Assembly (NCBI GenBank): GCA_004292955.1
Contig: RDXX01000040.1
Coordinates: 1-64,000 of the forward strand
Length of the DNA: 64,000 nucleotides
DNA from: Oscillatoriales cyanobacterium
GTDB lineage: Bacteria > Cyanobacteriota > Cyanobacteriia > Cyanobacteriales > Microcoleaceae
Direction: 5' to 3'
A program made the translations under genes and the position numbers. The notes beneath the pieces are model-generated. The model had not been told where the DNA came from. It saw only the letters and a list, made by a program, of their open reading frames with translations, and made no database searches. Positions 17,771-28,186 of the stretch are shown here, piece after piece; the first letter of the stretch is position 1, and each line of letters begins with the position of its first letter.

Positions 17771-17982
17771 GAGAATATGTCAATATGTGGGATTCGTAAG
17801 GATATCTTAATAAACTATAACTTTTTTAAGGTGATTTGAGTCGCGCACTAACTCGCCCACTCGCCCCATCTCATCCGAGAAATAACGGATAAAAGCTTTT
17901 GGGACTCAGGCTAATTTTTTCATCATACTTGCTGGCTGATGAGAGTAAAGCAAACATTTGTAACGCAAAATTGCCGATTATT

Positions 17983-18930
17983 ATGAAAATTTCCTTAGCA
18001 AAGCCCTCGAAGAGGATCGCACATCTCGGCCCTGTAGGTACCAATGCAGAAACAGCGGCTCAGGCTTATGTCAATTGGTTGAGCCGGGAAACTAACTCCG
18101 AATGCACCCTGTATCCTTATTCCACCATTTCTCAGGCACTAGAGGCATCTGCCTCCGGGCTGGTTGATTACTCAATTGTGCCGGTAGAAAATTCCATAGA
18201 AGGTAGCGTCACTGTCACCCTAGATACCCTGTGGCGGCTGGATGCACTGCGAATTAAACACGCCCTGGTTTTGCCGATTTCCCACGCACTGCTGTCAAAT
18301 GCTCAAAATTTTAACCAGATTCAAAAAGTTTACTCTCACCCGCAAGCCCTAGCTCAGTGTCAATTGTGGTTGGCCGAGTTTATCCCACAGGCTCAGTTGA
18401 TTCCGGCTAATTCAACGACGGAAGCGTTGCACTATCTAGAAGATAGCAGTATAGCGGCAATCTCTTCGCCAAGAGCCGCCGAACTCTACAAATTGCCCGT
18501 GCTAGCGAGCCCGATTAATGATTATCCCGACAATTACACTCGATTTTGGGTACTTGGCTCCGATGCAGGAAAATTAGGAAACTTCGCAGAATCCCACGAG
18601 TCATCAATGACATCCGGCACCACACTAGCGGCTAACTCGCACCTAGATTCAACTTCGGCGAATTGTACTCACACGTCACTAGCTTTTAGCGTACCTGCTA
18701 ATATGCCCGGAACATTGGTAAAACCTTTGCAAGTATTTGCCAGTCGCGGTATTAACCTAAGTCGCATTGAATCTCGGCCGACTAAGCGATCGCTCGGAGA
18801 ATATATCTTCTTTATGGACGTGGAAGCCGATGCTTGTTCTACATTAGTGCGATCGGCACTAGAAGAGTTAAAAAAACACACGGAAACTTTAAAAATCTTT
18901 GGTTGCTACACTGTACTGTCAGTAGTATGA
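17983..18930 (+). CDS. pheA: Prephenate dehydratase
   Basis: 315 residues from ATG 17983. It converts prephenate to phenylpyruvate in phenylalanine synthesis. The catalytic domain opens with IAHLGPVGTNAETAAQAY and includes IVPVENSIEGSV. The C-terminal ACT domain (about 225-310) has AFSVPANMPGTLVKPL and NLSRIESRPTK, the Phe-binding ESRP motif, so feedback inhibition by Phe is expected. A longer frame to 17899 lacks a good start. Confidence 0.95.
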   Translation: MKISLAKPSKRIAHLGPVGTNAETAAQAYVNWLSRETNSECTLYPYSTISQALEASASGLVDYSIVPVENSIEGSVTVTLDTLWRLDALRIKHALVLPISHALLSNAQNFNQIQKVYSHPQALAQCQLWLAEFIPQAQLIPANSTTEALHYLEDSSIAAISSPRAAELYKLPVLASPINDYPDNYTRFWVLGSDAGKLGNFAESHESSMTSGTTLAANSHLDSTSANCTHTSLAFSVPANMPGTLVKPLQVFASRGINLSRIESRPTKRSLGEYIFFMDVEADACSTLVRSALEELKKHTETLKIFGCYTVLSVV

Positions 18931-18958
18931 TTGTATTAATACTTAGGGGGCTAGCGAG

Positions 18959-19603
18959 ATGAATGCTGATGAACTTCTCAAGCGATATGCAGCCGGAGAA
19001 AGAGATTTTCACGAATCCAACTTAATAGGTGCTTCCCTGTCACAAGCTTCCCTACTTCATATTTGCCTCGCCTGTGCCAATTTAAAGGACATAATTCTAG
19101 CTGAAGCAGACCTAAGTGGGGCTAACTTAATTGGTGCAAACCTCGAAAATGCTTGTCTGATCATGGCGGATCTGAATGGGGCAGATCTCAGGGGATCGAA
19201 GCTAACTCGTGCCAGATTAACAGGGGCTGAGCTGATTAATGCAAACCTGGAAAACGCCAACTTGGGAGACACGAAAATGATTGGTGTCAACTTAACCGGG
19301 GCAAACTTGTATAAAGCGAACTTGATGGAAGCCAACCTGATAGATGCTTGCTTAGATGAAGCCAATCTCGAAGGAGCAAATCTCAGTGAGGTAAAACTGC
19401 GGGGAGCAAGTCTCAGAAGAGCCAACTTGAGAGGAGCATTTTTGTCTGAAAGTAACCTTCAGGATGCGGATTTGAGAGAAGCTGATTTGCGCGGTGCTAA
19501 TTTGAGCGGGGCATTTTTGTGCGGCGCTAACCGCGAAGGCGCTAAGTTAGATGAGGCTACAAATTTAAGCAGGGCAATTCAGTTTTGCATCAGACAAGTC
19601 TGA
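18959..19603 (+). CDS. Pentapeptide-repeat protein
   Basis: 214 residues, almost entirely A(D/N)Lxx pentapeptides from about residue 20 to 200, predicted to form a right-handed beta-helix. The first 20 residues (ELLKRYAAGERDFHESNL) are the short helical lead typical of cyanobacterial members. Function unknown. It lies 28 bases after pheA on the same strand with GGGGGCTAGCGAG before the ATG, so co-transcription is possible. Confidence 0.88.
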   Translation: MNADELLKRYAAGERDFHESNLIGASLSQASLLHICLACANLKDIILAEADLSGANLIGANLENACLIMADLNGADLRGSKLTRARLTGAELINANLENANLGDTKMIGVNLTGANLYKANLMEANLIDACLDEANLEGANLSEVKLRGASLRRANLRGAFLSESNLQDADLREADLRGANLSGAFLCGANREGAKLDEATNLSRAIQFCIRQV

Positions 19604-19636
19604 AATCAGGCAATATATCCGCACATAATCCGACAG

Positions 19637-20569
19637 CTAAGGACTAAAAAATATAGTATTCATTTGGCTAAAAGTGCAGTTAATTTGCTCCTGTACCTTA
19701 GAAAAATGAACCTGCATCTTTAGTATTTCTTTCTTAGAATTAGCTTCGGCAATCTTACTTTCCAAAGCTAGCAAGTTGCGATTGAGAGTTTCTACTCGTA
19801 CAGTTTGGTCGTCTAAATCTATCTTCACTTTTGCTACCTTATCCAACTCTATTTGCTTGCGAACCCAGGCTTGTCGAACGGAGTTCTCATCGCCTTTCTG
19901 AAGAGCTAGCAAAGCTCGCTGCTGCCACTGATTGGCTTGGGATTCAGATTGATTGTACTGCCACTGAATCCGCAGTTGGGCTGAAATCGCGCTGCCAACA
20001 GCCTGACGAAGTTCTTTGAGAGGTTCCTGAATTTCTAAGATTAATAAATCCCAAAAATTCATCAGTTCGCTGGTAAAGCCTTCGCGTTCTACAGAGGCTA
20101 CTAATGCTTCTAAGAGCAACAAATTGGGTTCCATCTGCTGCACAGTTGTCTCAAATATTAACTGTGCTTCTGATAACTGCCGATCGCCTTTTTCTGAGAC
20201 TGTACTGGCTGAGTTCTTTAAGATTTTTTGAGTCCTGTCTGTCGCTGTTTCTGAATCTAAACTTGCAGGTACGAAGGCTTGTAATTTTTCGCGGGCGATC
20301 GCGCTCAGCCTTTCTCGCAGCAAATCGCAGGCCGCCCGCTGCACTGGCCCTGTTTCGCTTTGACAAATCTTGATGACTATTTTTAAGCCTGCATCGCCGT
20401 AATTGAAGGCTTCCTTTAGCGCTGCAATCCGATGTTCGCTGACTGAACTAGACAGTCGGTGTCTGACTCCTGCTAGTCCGCCGAGTACCACACCGCCCAC
20501 CGGAGGCGGCAGTTGACCGCCTCTAACTGCATCGTATGGTTTCGGTTCGAGATTTTCTAACACAAGCAT
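19637..20569 (-). CDS. HEAT-like repeat fused to PspA/IM30-like coiled coil
   Basis: 310 residues. An N-terminal region (about 40-100) has one or two HEAT-like helices (EHRIAALKEAFNYGDAGLK). The C-terminal half resembles PspA/Vipp1: a long helix, QQRALLALQKGDENSVRQAW, then LALESKIAEANSKKEILKMQ. PspA and IM30 maintain membranes. The usual PspA N-terminal amphipathic helix is not seen here, so membrane binding is uncertain. Convergent with the pentapeptide gene. Confidence 0.6.
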   Translation of the reverse strand: MLVLENLEPKPYDAVRGGQLPPPVGGVVLGGLAGVRHRLSSSVSEHRIAALKEAFNYGDAGLKIVIKICQSETGPVQRAACDLLRERLSAIAREKLQAFVPASLDSETATDRTQKILKNSASTVSEKGDRQLSEAQLIFETTVQQMEPNLLLLEALVASVEREGFTSELMNFWDLLILEIQEPLKELRQAVGSAISAQLRIQWQYNQSESQANQWQQRALLALQKGDENSVRQAWVRKQIELDKVAKVKIDLDDQTVRVETLNRNLLALESKIAEANSKKEILKMQVHFSKVQEQINCTFSQMNTIFFSP

Positions 20570-20575
20570 TTATAG

Positions 20576-20609
20576 CAGTTGACAGTTGACAGTTGACAGT
20601 TGACAGTTA
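20576..20609. repeat. Heptamer array (TTGACAG)n
   Basis: About four units immediately upstream of the HEAT-PspA-like gene. Confidence 0.85.
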
Positions 20610-20710
20610 TAGCACTATCCACTGCTAACAGTTCCCAGCCATTCCCTTTGCTTTTCGGAACAAAAAGTTTAAAATCGGTGTTTTTCCGATGGAACAATGT
20701 TTGGGACGGT

Positions 20711-20758
20711 TGCCTCGGAGTTGTTATCCGAGGCAGAACTGAGGATGCTTCAGTTCTG
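20711..20758 (-). terminator. Two adjoining hairpins downstream of the Lon-domain gene
   Basis: TGCCTCGGA / TCCGAGGCA is a perfect 9-bp stem at 20711-20735, and CAGAACTGA / TTCAGTTCTG follows at 20733-20758. They lie just after the minus-strand stop at 20769. There is no T-run, so termination is only likely. Confidence 0.4.
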
Positions 20759-20768
20759 TGAAAATTGA

Positions 20769-21410
20769 CTACTTGAGCGTATCTTTGAGTACAGTCCTTG
20801 CTGCCAAGTGATTGCGAGTGGAAGTTAAAATTTCGGTTTCGCGTTCCAATCTCGCAGCAGTATCTTGCAATTCTAAAAGAGTTTGCTGTTCTGTAGCTGC
20901 ACCGTAAAGGTAGCTGGCTACCCAGTAGGATAGTTCTGTGGGCAAACTGGGAATGTCTTCGGGTAGGTCGATCGACTGATCCATCAATTTGCTAGACAGG
21001 CGAACTACATCTCTCAGCAGTTGTTCGACTTCTTTGCCCAAAGATCGGAGGTCTTTTTGTGGCGGTTCGTCTTCAATCCATTCTACTAAACCGACTAAAT
21101 AGGGTTTTTCCCGAACGGCGTCGAGGACTCGGAACCGCTGCTGTCCGAGAGTCATGATTTTCATGCGATCGTCCGGGAGGCGCTGACAGTGAATGACTTC
21201 GGCGCAACAGCCAACGGCAGAGACTTTGTTTTGGTTCGGGTCCCACATGAGCACACCGAAACGGCGATCGCCCTCCAGAATCGTGTTCATCATAATTCGA
21301 TAGCGAAACTCGAAAATTTGCAGTGGCAGCGGTCTACCTGGAAATAGAACCACTTCCGGCAAAGGAAATAAGGGGAGTTCGCGAACTGCTACAGAGGAGG
21401 AGGATGCCAT
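20769..21410 (-). CDS. Lon N-terminal (substrate-binding) domain protein
   Basis: 213 residues. The opening RELPLFPLPEVVLFPGRPLPLQIFE and YRIMMNTILEGDRRFGV match the LON substrate-binding domain (PF02190), without the AAA+ or protease parts of Lon. A helical segment follows (about 120-205). Stand-alone LON domain proteins are widespread in cyanobacteria and plants; function is not settled. Confidence 0.9.
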   Translation of the reverse strand: MASSSSVAVRELPLFPLPEVVLFPGRPLPLQIFEFRYRIMMNTILEGDRRFGVLMWDPNQNKVSAVGCCAEVIHCQRLPDDRMKIMTLGQQRFRVLDAVREKPYLVGLVEWIEDEPPQKDLRSLGKEVEQLLRDVVRLSSKLMDQSIDLPEDIPSLPTELSYWVASYLYGAATEQQTLLELQDTAARLERETEILTSTRNHLAARTVLKDTLK

Positions 21411-21558
21411 TGTCGCTCAAAGGTGACGGTACTTGCGCTTCTTTTTCTTACTTTAACTGATTTGAGTAATTCCGGGCGGGGGTGAGGGGCGATCGGCGGA
21501 AAATGCGGTTAAGGGCGATCGACTGCCTCCATCACGGGATTTACAGTCCTGGACGGAA

Positions 21559-21578
21559 GCACGCTACATATAGCGTGC
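21559..21578. other. Perfect 20-bp palindrome
   Basis: GCACGCTA-CATA-TAGCGTGC between the Lon-domain gene and the 3' end of the NB-ARC gene. It could be an operator or part of a terminator; no T-run. Confidence 0.4.
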
Positions 21579-21668
21579 CAAAAGTTCCGACGATCGCCCG
21601 TTAAATCGGAGCAACGTAGGTTTAAGGATTAAAATAGAGTAGGTTTGCCTATTAACCTCAACATATCG

Positions 21669-24600
21669 CTAATTTCCTACTGCGCCTAATACTTTCAGCG
21701 TATCTTTGCGATCGTTAGTAATCCCAGTCACGCCTGCAATATTCATTCCTTCATAAAGGCGTTCAGCTTTCAGCGTTTTAATATAGGTAAGTGTTTCAAT
21801 ATTCCACAGTTTAATTGTCTCATCTTCACTGCCACTTGCCAGCATTAATCCGTCAGCACTAAAAGCAACGGAACGAACGGTATTTTCATGTTCTGTAAAA
21901 GTTTTGAGGCAAGCACCACTTTTTACATCCCATAGTTCGATCGTACAGTCATCACTGCCACTAGCAACAAGGCTGCTATTAGGACTAAACACAACCGATC
22001 TGATTGGCTGTTTGTGTCCTGTTAAAGTATGCAGACATTCATACGTTTTACTATCCCATAATTTGATAGTGAGGTCATCACTCCCACTGGCGATAATTTT
22101 ACCATCAGGACTCCAGGCGACTGCATACACTCCTTTTTGATGCTTTCCTATATCGAGTAGTTGTTTTGTTTGAATATTCCATATTTGTAAGATTGTAGCA
22201 TCACTACCGATCGCTATATTCTCACCATCAGGACTGATAGCAAGCGATCGAATCCAATATGGATGTTCGTAATTTTCTAAGCAGTGACCCGTGTTAGCAT
22301 CCCATATTTTTATCCTGCAATCGTCACCAGTGCTAATCAGTCTTGTTCCTTCCGAATTGAAAGCTACTAAACAAATCCAATCTTTGTGCTTCTCTGAGAA
22401 ATTTGAACATTTACGAGTAGCTAGATCCCATAACTGTACTCTCCCATCATTACCGCCACTGGCTATTTTTGTGCCTTGAGGATGAAATGCAACTGACTGA
22501 ACGCGCTTTGTAGCTATACCCAGTATTTTGAATTTCTCTGTCTCGATATCCCACAGTTTAACTGTGCGATCGTCACTTCCACTAACAAGGGTTTTTCCAT
22601 CAGGAGAAAAAGCAACTGACCACACTCGTTGAGTATAGCCATAGATAGTTTTCAAAGATTCGCCTTTGCGGACATCCCACAATCTGATACTTTGATCGTC
22701 ACTACCAGTAATGAGAGTTTCACCATTTGGACTAAAAGCTATTGTTCTAATTCGGCGATCGCTTTCTGGTAAAGTAAGTAATAATTTACCATTTTCAATG
22801 TTCCATAACTTGACAGTTAGATGGTCACCGCTAGCCAGAGTTTGACCGTCAGGACTAAAAGCAACTGACCACACTCTTCCATCATGTCCCAAAAATTCTT
22901 TGAGACAGTTACCAGTCTTAATATCCAACAATCTGACAAGTTTATCATCCGTACCAGTCGCTAGAGTTTCACCATCAGGACTAAAGTCGATTGAGCGAAC
23001 CGGATGCTGGAGGTTTTGCCAGGTATTCTGACATTCACCTGTATTAACATCCCATAATTTTACAGTTCGATCGGCACTCCCACTGGCTAAAGTTGTCCCT
23101 CGATCGTTGAAAGCAACTTTGACTACCCAGTAACTATGTGGTAGAGTTCGCAGAAATTGAGGAGAGTCAACATCATCCACATCCCACAATCTTACGGTGC
23201 GATCGGCATTATCACTAGCACTAGCCAATATCTTACCGTCATGACTAAAGGCTACTGACCAAACTCGATCGGTGTGTCCCTGTAATGTAGCAAGACATTG
23301 ACCTGTATTAATATCCCATAACCTGACAGTGCGATCGTCACTCCCACTAGCTAAAATTTGTTTTTGAGGATGAAAGGCAACTGACCTTACCCAATTAGTA
23401 TGATCTACACAAGTAGTTATGAGTTGACCATCCGCTCGCCAAATATAAATATTTTTATCTGCATCACCTGTTGCCCATAATTGACCATCATGACTAAATG
23501 CTACTGATAGAATGCTACCCAAAGGTTCAGAAAAAAAAGATTTAGATAAGTCAGAGTTGGCAAAATTAACCTGATGTAATTGAATTCCATGAAGATAGGC
23601 TTGAGAAATAGTTAAATCCGAAAAATCATAGTTTGTCAAATCGGTTTCTAGCTCGCACAAGATATTAAGAATATTACCTCCTAAATATCCAGGCGCTTTA
23701 GGCGATTGTTGTTGGCAATTGAAAATAATTTGTTTGAGTTTACTTTCGACATTTCTTTTCCCGCCAAGTTCCTGAAGCAATCTTTCCAGCAAAGGCGTGA
23801 TAATTTGGCGAACTTGAGTTTCTCTAATATAGTCTTGGGATGTGGCTTTGCACAGAGAGTAGCTGTTCAAAAGTTCTATTTGCTCTGTTTTAATTTCTTG
23901 GCAAAGTTCATCTATTAGTCGATGGATAATGTATTCCTTCAATACGGGTAGCTGTGTATATCCCAATTCGGTATTTTTGATGAGCGATCGTCGCTTTAAA
24001 GACGCTAAACATTCGACTAATTCCTGTTGAGCTTCCCATAAAATAATATCTTCCTGTAATTCTTCGTCTGAAACTGGCTCATAATTAATTGCCACCCAGT
24101 ACATAATTTGTTTTTCTGACAGAGATAGCCGTTCAAACTGACGTTCTAATAAATTGTTGATTTCAGTAAATTTTACTCTGCCTCTATTTAAATATCTTTT
24201 TACAAATCGAGATATGTCCCCTCTTAATGAAGAATCTCGAATATCTTGTGCTAGAACTTCTAAAGCAAAAGGATTACCTGCATAGTTTTCAATAACGTTT
24301 TTCCAGTCATCTTCTGATCCAGAGAATTCTCCAAATACAGTAAATATTTCTCGACCATATTCTACCTTCAAACCATCTAAATATAATGAACGTATATTTT
24401 GATTCTGTCTGGCTATCAATTCAATTGCTTCTGGTTTTTCTCGGCTGGTAATTACTAAACAGCTTTGATGAGATGATTGAGCTATTCGTTTTAGCAAATC
24501 ACCATACCCTTGATATCCTTCCAGATATTGACCTATGTGGCTACCACTTTGAAGAATTGACTCTGCATTATCCAGTATGAACAAACAGCGTGAAGATTTT

Positions 24601-25229
24601 AAGTAATGAACCAGTCTGCCGATCTTCTCTTCTAAAGTTTCTGGTAGTGTAGTTTCTTGCTGATCAGACAAAAATTTGATTGCATCTGCTAGGATTTTTT
24701 CTACTGGTGGCGATGCCCCAAGACTTCGCCAGATTATATAGTCAAATTTATTTTGAATTTCTTTTGCTAATTCGATCGAGAGAGTAGTTTTACCTATACC
24801 TCCTTGACCTAGCAGAAAAATTAAGTGACATTTGTCCTTCAAAATCCATTTTTTTAATGTATCTAGTTCCTGAGTGCGCCCGTAGCAATAGGAGACAGTT
24901 GGTGCTGCTCCCCAGTCTTGGCTTGAAGATACAGCCAGAGTGGTTGACTGAGATGGATTATTATCGACAACTTCTTCCCAATTCAGACCCAAAACCTGGC
25001 AGAAAGCTTTGAAAGTATTGTTTTTAATAGGTGTTCCCTGCAAAAATCGTTTCCAAGTCCCTATTGATACAGCTAAATATGTTTCCTCTACGTTCTCCCA
25101 ATCTCGATTAGGGTCAAGGATCTGACTGGCTTCTTCACGCCATATAGGGTCTTCTATTGCCCATCCCCTTTCTTCTCTAGCCTGTTTTATCCTAGCCAGT
25201 CCCCGAAGAGAAGCTTTAAGACTCTTCAT
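21669..25229 (-). CDS. NB-ARC ATPase with 14 WD40 repeats (STAND-type sensor)
   Basis: 1186 residues. Residues 1-90 form a helical domain with an HTH-like part ([20 protein letters not shown]). The NB-ARC/STAND ATPase follows: Walker [10 protein letters not shown] (141-149), Walker [11 protein letters not shown] (about 215-224), VITSREKP and [10 protein letters not shown] helical arm domain and a short pentapeptide-like stretch (about 535-560) come next. Fourteen WD40 repeats (about 565-1150) would make two seven-bladed propellers. STAND proteins of this build oligomerise on ligand binding and are known immune or signalling switches. No TIR, protease or nuclease effector is fused, so the effector must be separate. 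Confidence 0.92.
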   Translation of the reverse strand: MKSLKASLRGLARIKQAREERGWAIEDPIWREEASQILDPNRDWENVEETYLAVSIGTWKRFLQGTPIKNNTFKAFCQVLGLNWEEVVDNNPSQSTTLAVSSSQDWGAAPTVSYCYGRTQELDTLKKWILKDKCHLIFLLGQGGIGKTTLSIELAKEIQNKFDYIIWRSLGASPPVEKILADAIKFLSDQQETTLPETLEEKIGRLVHYLKSSRCLFILDNAESILQSGSHIGQYLEGYQGYGDLLKRIAQSSHQSCLVITSREKPEAIELIARQNQNIRSLYLDGLKVEYGREIFTVFGEFSGSEDDWKNVIENYAGNPFALEVLAQDIRDSSLRGDISRFVKRYLNRGRVKFTEINNLLERQFERLSLSEKQIMYWVAINYEPVSDEELQEDIILWEAQQELVECLASLKRRSLIKNTELGYTQLPVLKEYIIHRLIDELCQEIKTEQIELLNSYSLCKATSQDYIRETQVRQIITPLLERLLQELGGKRNVESKLKQIIFNCQQQSPKAPGYLGGNILNILCELETDLTNYDFSDLTISQAYLHGIQLHQVNFANSDLSKSFFSEPLGSILSVAFSHDGQLWATGDADKNIYIWRADGQLITTCVDHTNWVRSVAFHPQKQILASGSDDRTVRLWDINTGQCLATLQGHTDRVWSVAFSHDGKILASASDNADRTVRLWDVDDVDSPQFLRTLPHSYWVVKVAFNDRGTTLASGSADRTVKLWDVNTGECQNTWQNLQHPVRSIDFSPDGETLATGTDDKLVRLLDIKTGNCLKEFLGHDGRVWSVAFSPDGQTLASGDHLTVKLWNIENGKLLLTLPESDRRIRTIAFSPNGETLITGSDDQSIRLWDVRKGESLKTIYGYTQRVWSVAFSPDGKTLVSGSDDRTVKLWDIETEKFKILGIATKRVQSVAFHPQGTKIASGGNDGRVQLWDLATRKCSNFSEKHKDWICLVAFNSEGTRLISTGDDCRIKIWDANTGHCLENYEHPYWIRSLAISPDGENIAIGSDATILQIWNIQTKQLLDIGKHQKGVYAVAWSPDGKIIASGSDDLTIKLWDSKTYECLHTLTGHKQPIRSVVFSPNSSLVASGSDDCTIELWDVKSGACLKTFTEHENTVRSVAFSADGLMLASGSEDETIKLWNIETLTYIKTLKAERLYEGMNIAGVTGITNDRKDTLKVLGAVGN

Positions 25230-25231
25230 AT

Positions 25232-25362
25232 AACATTATACTCCCTGGTTGTCAAGCACAAATTTAGATCATTATACACCGAATCGAACTGATCTGCTTC
25301 TGTGCTGGAGTATTCATGGGACGGATGAGACAGTTAAGTCATAACTAAGGATTGCAAGATTC
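25232..25362. promoter_or_regulatory. Duplicated leader, copy 1 (divergent promoter region)
   Basis: About 131 bp shared with 27721-27851 at roughly 80-85% identity by eye. It contains a nested inverted repeat at 25255-25306: AGCACA...TGTGCT outside and AGATC...GATCT inside a 20-base loop with the conserved GAATCGAACT. It starts three bases before the NB-ARC start codon and ends about 45 bases before the GTPase ATG, so it probably controls both genes (inference). Confidence 0.7.
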
Positions 25363-25407
25363 TTGGTAACGCCTCTCTCTACAAACAATCCAGGAGTAAC
25401 ATCAATT

Positions 25408-27711
25408 ATGACATCCAATACTGTATTTGATTTTCTGAAAACGGCTGAAAGTGAGGAGAACTATATTACCTGTCCGGCTTGCGGCTCTCCCATTGGTATC
25501 AGAACTCAAGGCTATGAAATGATTTTGACTGATAACTTACGCTTAGAGTTAGATGGCAATATTGCGGCCCTACGGCTTTTCTTAGAAAGATTGGAAACTA
25601 AGTTAGAACAAAGAAACTTGTTATTAAAACCATCAACGGATGGTCGTTATCCATACGGGCAGGAAAGAAAGTTTTTTTCCGATGATAAAAGTGTTGATGC
25701 TGATGATGATGAAGAAAACAACGATGCAATTCAAAATAAACGAGAATTATCTCATCAAGGGATGTATCGAGGTATTTTAGGCAAAGATGCTGCGGAAGAC
25801 TTTGTTCAGAAAAAGTTAGACTTTTTTGAGCAAATCAGAAATCATGATAAATTCCCACTCAAAACAGAAACTGACCAAGAACTTTTGGATCGAGAATGTA
25901 AATCTCTCCTGCGTGGTATAGAACCTCGTTCTTTAGTTGGGAATTTGATGGATTTGATTTTTGACCAAAGGAATGTCTTTGAATGGATGAAAAAACTTGA
26001 GAGCGAACCAAACAGAAAAAGGCTCAAAGAACTACTCAATGAAGTTTGTCCAACAATCCAATGGTACTTAAATAAGTTAGAGGAAATTCATGGTAAAAAT
26101 AAAGATGATGAAGGATTACTCAAAGCTATTATTAGAGGGCAATTTGTTTTAGCGATAGTTCTGGGACACAACAGTAAAAAATGTGACATTTATGAACTAA
26201 AAACAATCTCTCTAGATAGTAATGTGCCATTTACCTTACCTCGGCAAACAATTATTTCATACCGTAATTTACTAGACATTCTTCACTCGGAAGTGGTGTT
26301 AGGTAATCCTAAACTGAGATTATCAGACAATTTGCAGAAAGAGTTAAAATCTAGTAAAGAGAAGTTGTTGAAGCAACAAAACGTACAACAAGCATCAAAT
26401 ATTTCCCCAAAGACTAATACGCTAAATAGCGAAGCTCTACTTGAAGAGTTTGTGAGAAAACTTGTCAAACAATGGGGTCGAGAAATTTATAAGCTAGTCA
26501 ATTTTTCCTGTACAGGGCCTTCAGGAGATAATAATAAACGGTGCGGTTGGTATCCCAAAGAAAGCGAAACTCACTCAATTATCTTACTAGGAAGTCCGGG
26601 TACTGGCAAATCAAGTGTTTTACTCACAGGGTTAGTTTCTTTTTTCGATCACGTACAAGTTTTGGGAGCAACTGTAGCCCTTGATTTACCAGATGATCGA
26701 CAACGATTGCAAGAGCTAGAAAAAGAGTATCGTAATGGGTCGATTCCTAAACCCACAAAAACAGGTACTAAAACCAGTATTAAACTTTCTGTGCAGTTTC
26801 CTGAAATTGGTTCAAATAATTTCGATAAAACTCACTTTGTCTTTACCGATATAGCGGGAGAAGATGTGGCGCGCAGTTTGACAGAAGAAGGTTCTCAACC
26901 TTGGGTACTGAGAATCCTGAAAAATGCTAATACAATTATCTTTTTCTTTGACTTATCGATTGAGCCTACTATTCGCGAAAAATTGACTAAAACTCGCAAT
27001 GCAGAAATTTGGAAAGCTGTTGCGGAAAATTATGCGGTCGTCAATAAATCACGCGAGGGTAGAGCTACGGTCAATCAGTTATATCTTTTGGAACAAATCA
27101 TCAGCGATCTAGAAACGCAAAGAGGTAATTTATCAGGGATAAATTTTATCTGCGTCATTCCAAAATCCGACCTCTATGCTAAAAAAGATGGAGAACAAGA
27201 CCGATTGTTTTTGAACAGTTTCTACGAAAAGATGATCGGTCAAGGTATTTTTGTACCGTCAAATTTTGACAAACTGGATGATGAGTCTTTTGATGGATTC
27301 TGTTCGCTGGGAGGCACAGGTTATAACCCCAAGAGTAAAGACAATAAGGATACTTCTAGTAAGAAGAGTAAAGTTTTACAGCAAAAAGACATCGGTAGGA
27401 TGATTTCTGATGAAGTGCGTAAGTGTTTATTAAATATGGGGAATGCTTTAGGGGAAGATGCTGTTCCTGCTTTCAAAGAATCCCTAAAACAGTTGGCAGA
27501 AGTTCGGTTAATGCAAAGGTTGGAAGCTCCTTTAGGGAAGGATTCTGTTTACTATTTAGCTGTTTCAGCACTTGGTAAGGATACATCAAAGATACAGCAG
27601 GATGGAAAAGATAAGATAGATGGTGTCTTTAACCAGAAATTATCTGAATATGTCTTTATTTTACCCATTGCTCTAGCAGTTGCAGATGAAATATCGAAGC
27701 AACAACCTTAG
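25408..27711 (+). CDS. Large P-loop GTPase with N-terminal zinc-finger motif
   Basis: 767 residues from ATG 25408 with GGAG upstream; a TTG at 25363 is also in frame. A CPAC motif (Cys 22, 25) near the N-terminus suggests a half zinc ribbon. A long, mostly helical region follows. The GTPase core has G1 GSPGTGKS (about 395-402), G3 DIAGED (about 481-486), a G4-like PKSD (about 585-588) and G5-like SALG (about 720). G4 lacks the usual Asn/Thr before KxD. This fits the TRAFAC-type GTPases found in bacterial conflict systems (family-level inference). No sensor or effector is fused. Confidence 0.75.
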   Translation: MTSNTVFDFLKTAESEENYITCPACGSPIGIRTQGYEMILTDNLRLELDGNIAALRLFLERLETKLEQRNLLLKPSTDGRYPYGQERKFFSDDKSVDADDDEENNDAIQNKRELSHQGMYRGILGKDAAEDFVQKKLDFFEQIRNHDKFPLKTETDQELLDRECKSLLRGIEPRSLVGNLMDLIFDQRNVFEWMKKLESEPNRKRLKELLNEVCPTIQWYLNKLEEIHGKNKDDEGLLKAIIRGQFVLAIVLGHNSKKCDIYELKTISLDSNVPFTLPRQTIISYRNLLDILHSEVVLGNPKLRLSDNLQKELKSSKEKLLKQQNVQQASNISPKTNTLNSEALLEEFVRKLVKQWGREIYKLVNFSCTGPSGDNNKRCGWYPKESETHSIILLGSPGTGKSSVLLTGLVSFFDHVQVLGATVALDLPDDRQRLQELEKEYRNGSIPKPTKTGTKTSIKLSVQFPEIGSNNFDKTHFVFTDIAGEDVARSLTEEGSQPWVLRILKNANTIIFFFDLSIEPTIREKLTKTRNAEIWKAVAENYAVVNKSREGRATVNQLYLLEQIISDLETQRGNLSGINFICVIPKSDLYAKKDGEQDRLFLNSFYEKMIGQGIFVPSNFDKLDDESFDGFCSLGGTGYNPKSKDNKDTSSKKSKVLQQKDIGRMISDEVRKCLLNMGNALGEDAVPAFKESLKQLAEVRLMQRLEAPLGKDSVYYLAVSALGKDTSKIQQDGKDKIDGVFNQKLSEYVFILPIALAVADEISKQQP

Positions 27712-27720
27712 TTTTCGGGT

Positions 27721-27851
27721 AACATTTTACCCCCTCGTTGTCAAGCACAAACTCAGATCGTTATACAGGGAATCGAACTGATCTGTTTTTGTGCTGGCAC
27801 GATTCTAGCTTCGGATGAGACAGTTGAGTCATAGCCAAAGATTGCAAGATT
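27721..27851. promoter_or_regulatory. Duplicated leader, copy 2
   Basis: Second copy of the element at 25232, between the GTPase stop and the 57-aa gene. The inverted repeat at 27744-27795 is better preserved here: arms AGCACAAACTCAGATC and GATCTGTTTTTGTGCT pair at 14 of 16 positions around the loop. Substitutions relative to copy 1 cluster outside the arms and GAATCGAACT. The copy ends beside the AAAGGAGG ribosome-binding site of the next gene. Confidence 0.7.
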
Positions 27852-27864
27852 AAAGGAGGACAAA

Positions 27865-28038
27865 ATGGCTCAATCAGACAAAGATAACTCCAATAAGCCC
27901 AAATGGCAGCAACGTTTGGAAGTAGTAGCATCGGTTGCTAGTGGTCTCGCTGCGATCGTAGCTGCGCTGAATGGAGTGGACACATACGTCCATCACCATC
28001 CCAATGGTTTGAATAATCACAACGATTGGAAGGCTTAA
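27865..28038 (+). CDS. Small single-helix protein of the GTPase module
   Basis: 57 residues with an excellent AAAGGAGG site seven to eight bases before the ATG. The N-terminus is charged (SDKDNSNKPKWQQRLE), a hydrophobic Ala/Val-rich helix follows (about 19-39), then a His/Asn-rich tail with HHHPNG. One membrane-associated helix is likely. No family recognised. Its placement between leader copy 2 and the EcsC-like gene suggests a structural or effector part of the module (inference). Confidence 0.65.
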   Translation: MAQSDKDNSNKPKWQQRLEVVASVASGLAAIVAALNGVDTYVHHHPNGLNNHNDWKA

Positions 28039-28074
28039 ATAAAGTAACGAATCCCTTTTCAGCGTAAGCCTTCG

Positions 28075-28112
28075 CTGCCGGAGATGGTAAAGCTATTTTA
28101 CAGCTTCGGCAG
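28075..28112. other. Nested hairpin between the 57-aa gene and the EcsC-like gene
   Basis: CTGCCGGAG / CTTCGGCAG outside and GGTAAA / TTTTAC inside. No T-run. Could limit read-through or stabilise the downstream transcript. Confidence 0.45.
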
Positions 28113-28186
28113 TTACCTTAATACCCCATTTTACCAATTCCCAACAGCTCTACTCTCTTATCAATCTAAAAACAGGAGCGATCGAT

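Noticed and set aside
19057-19425. Minus-strand ORF opposite the pentapeptide gene
   Set aside because: Its regular repeats mirror the pentapeptide codons.
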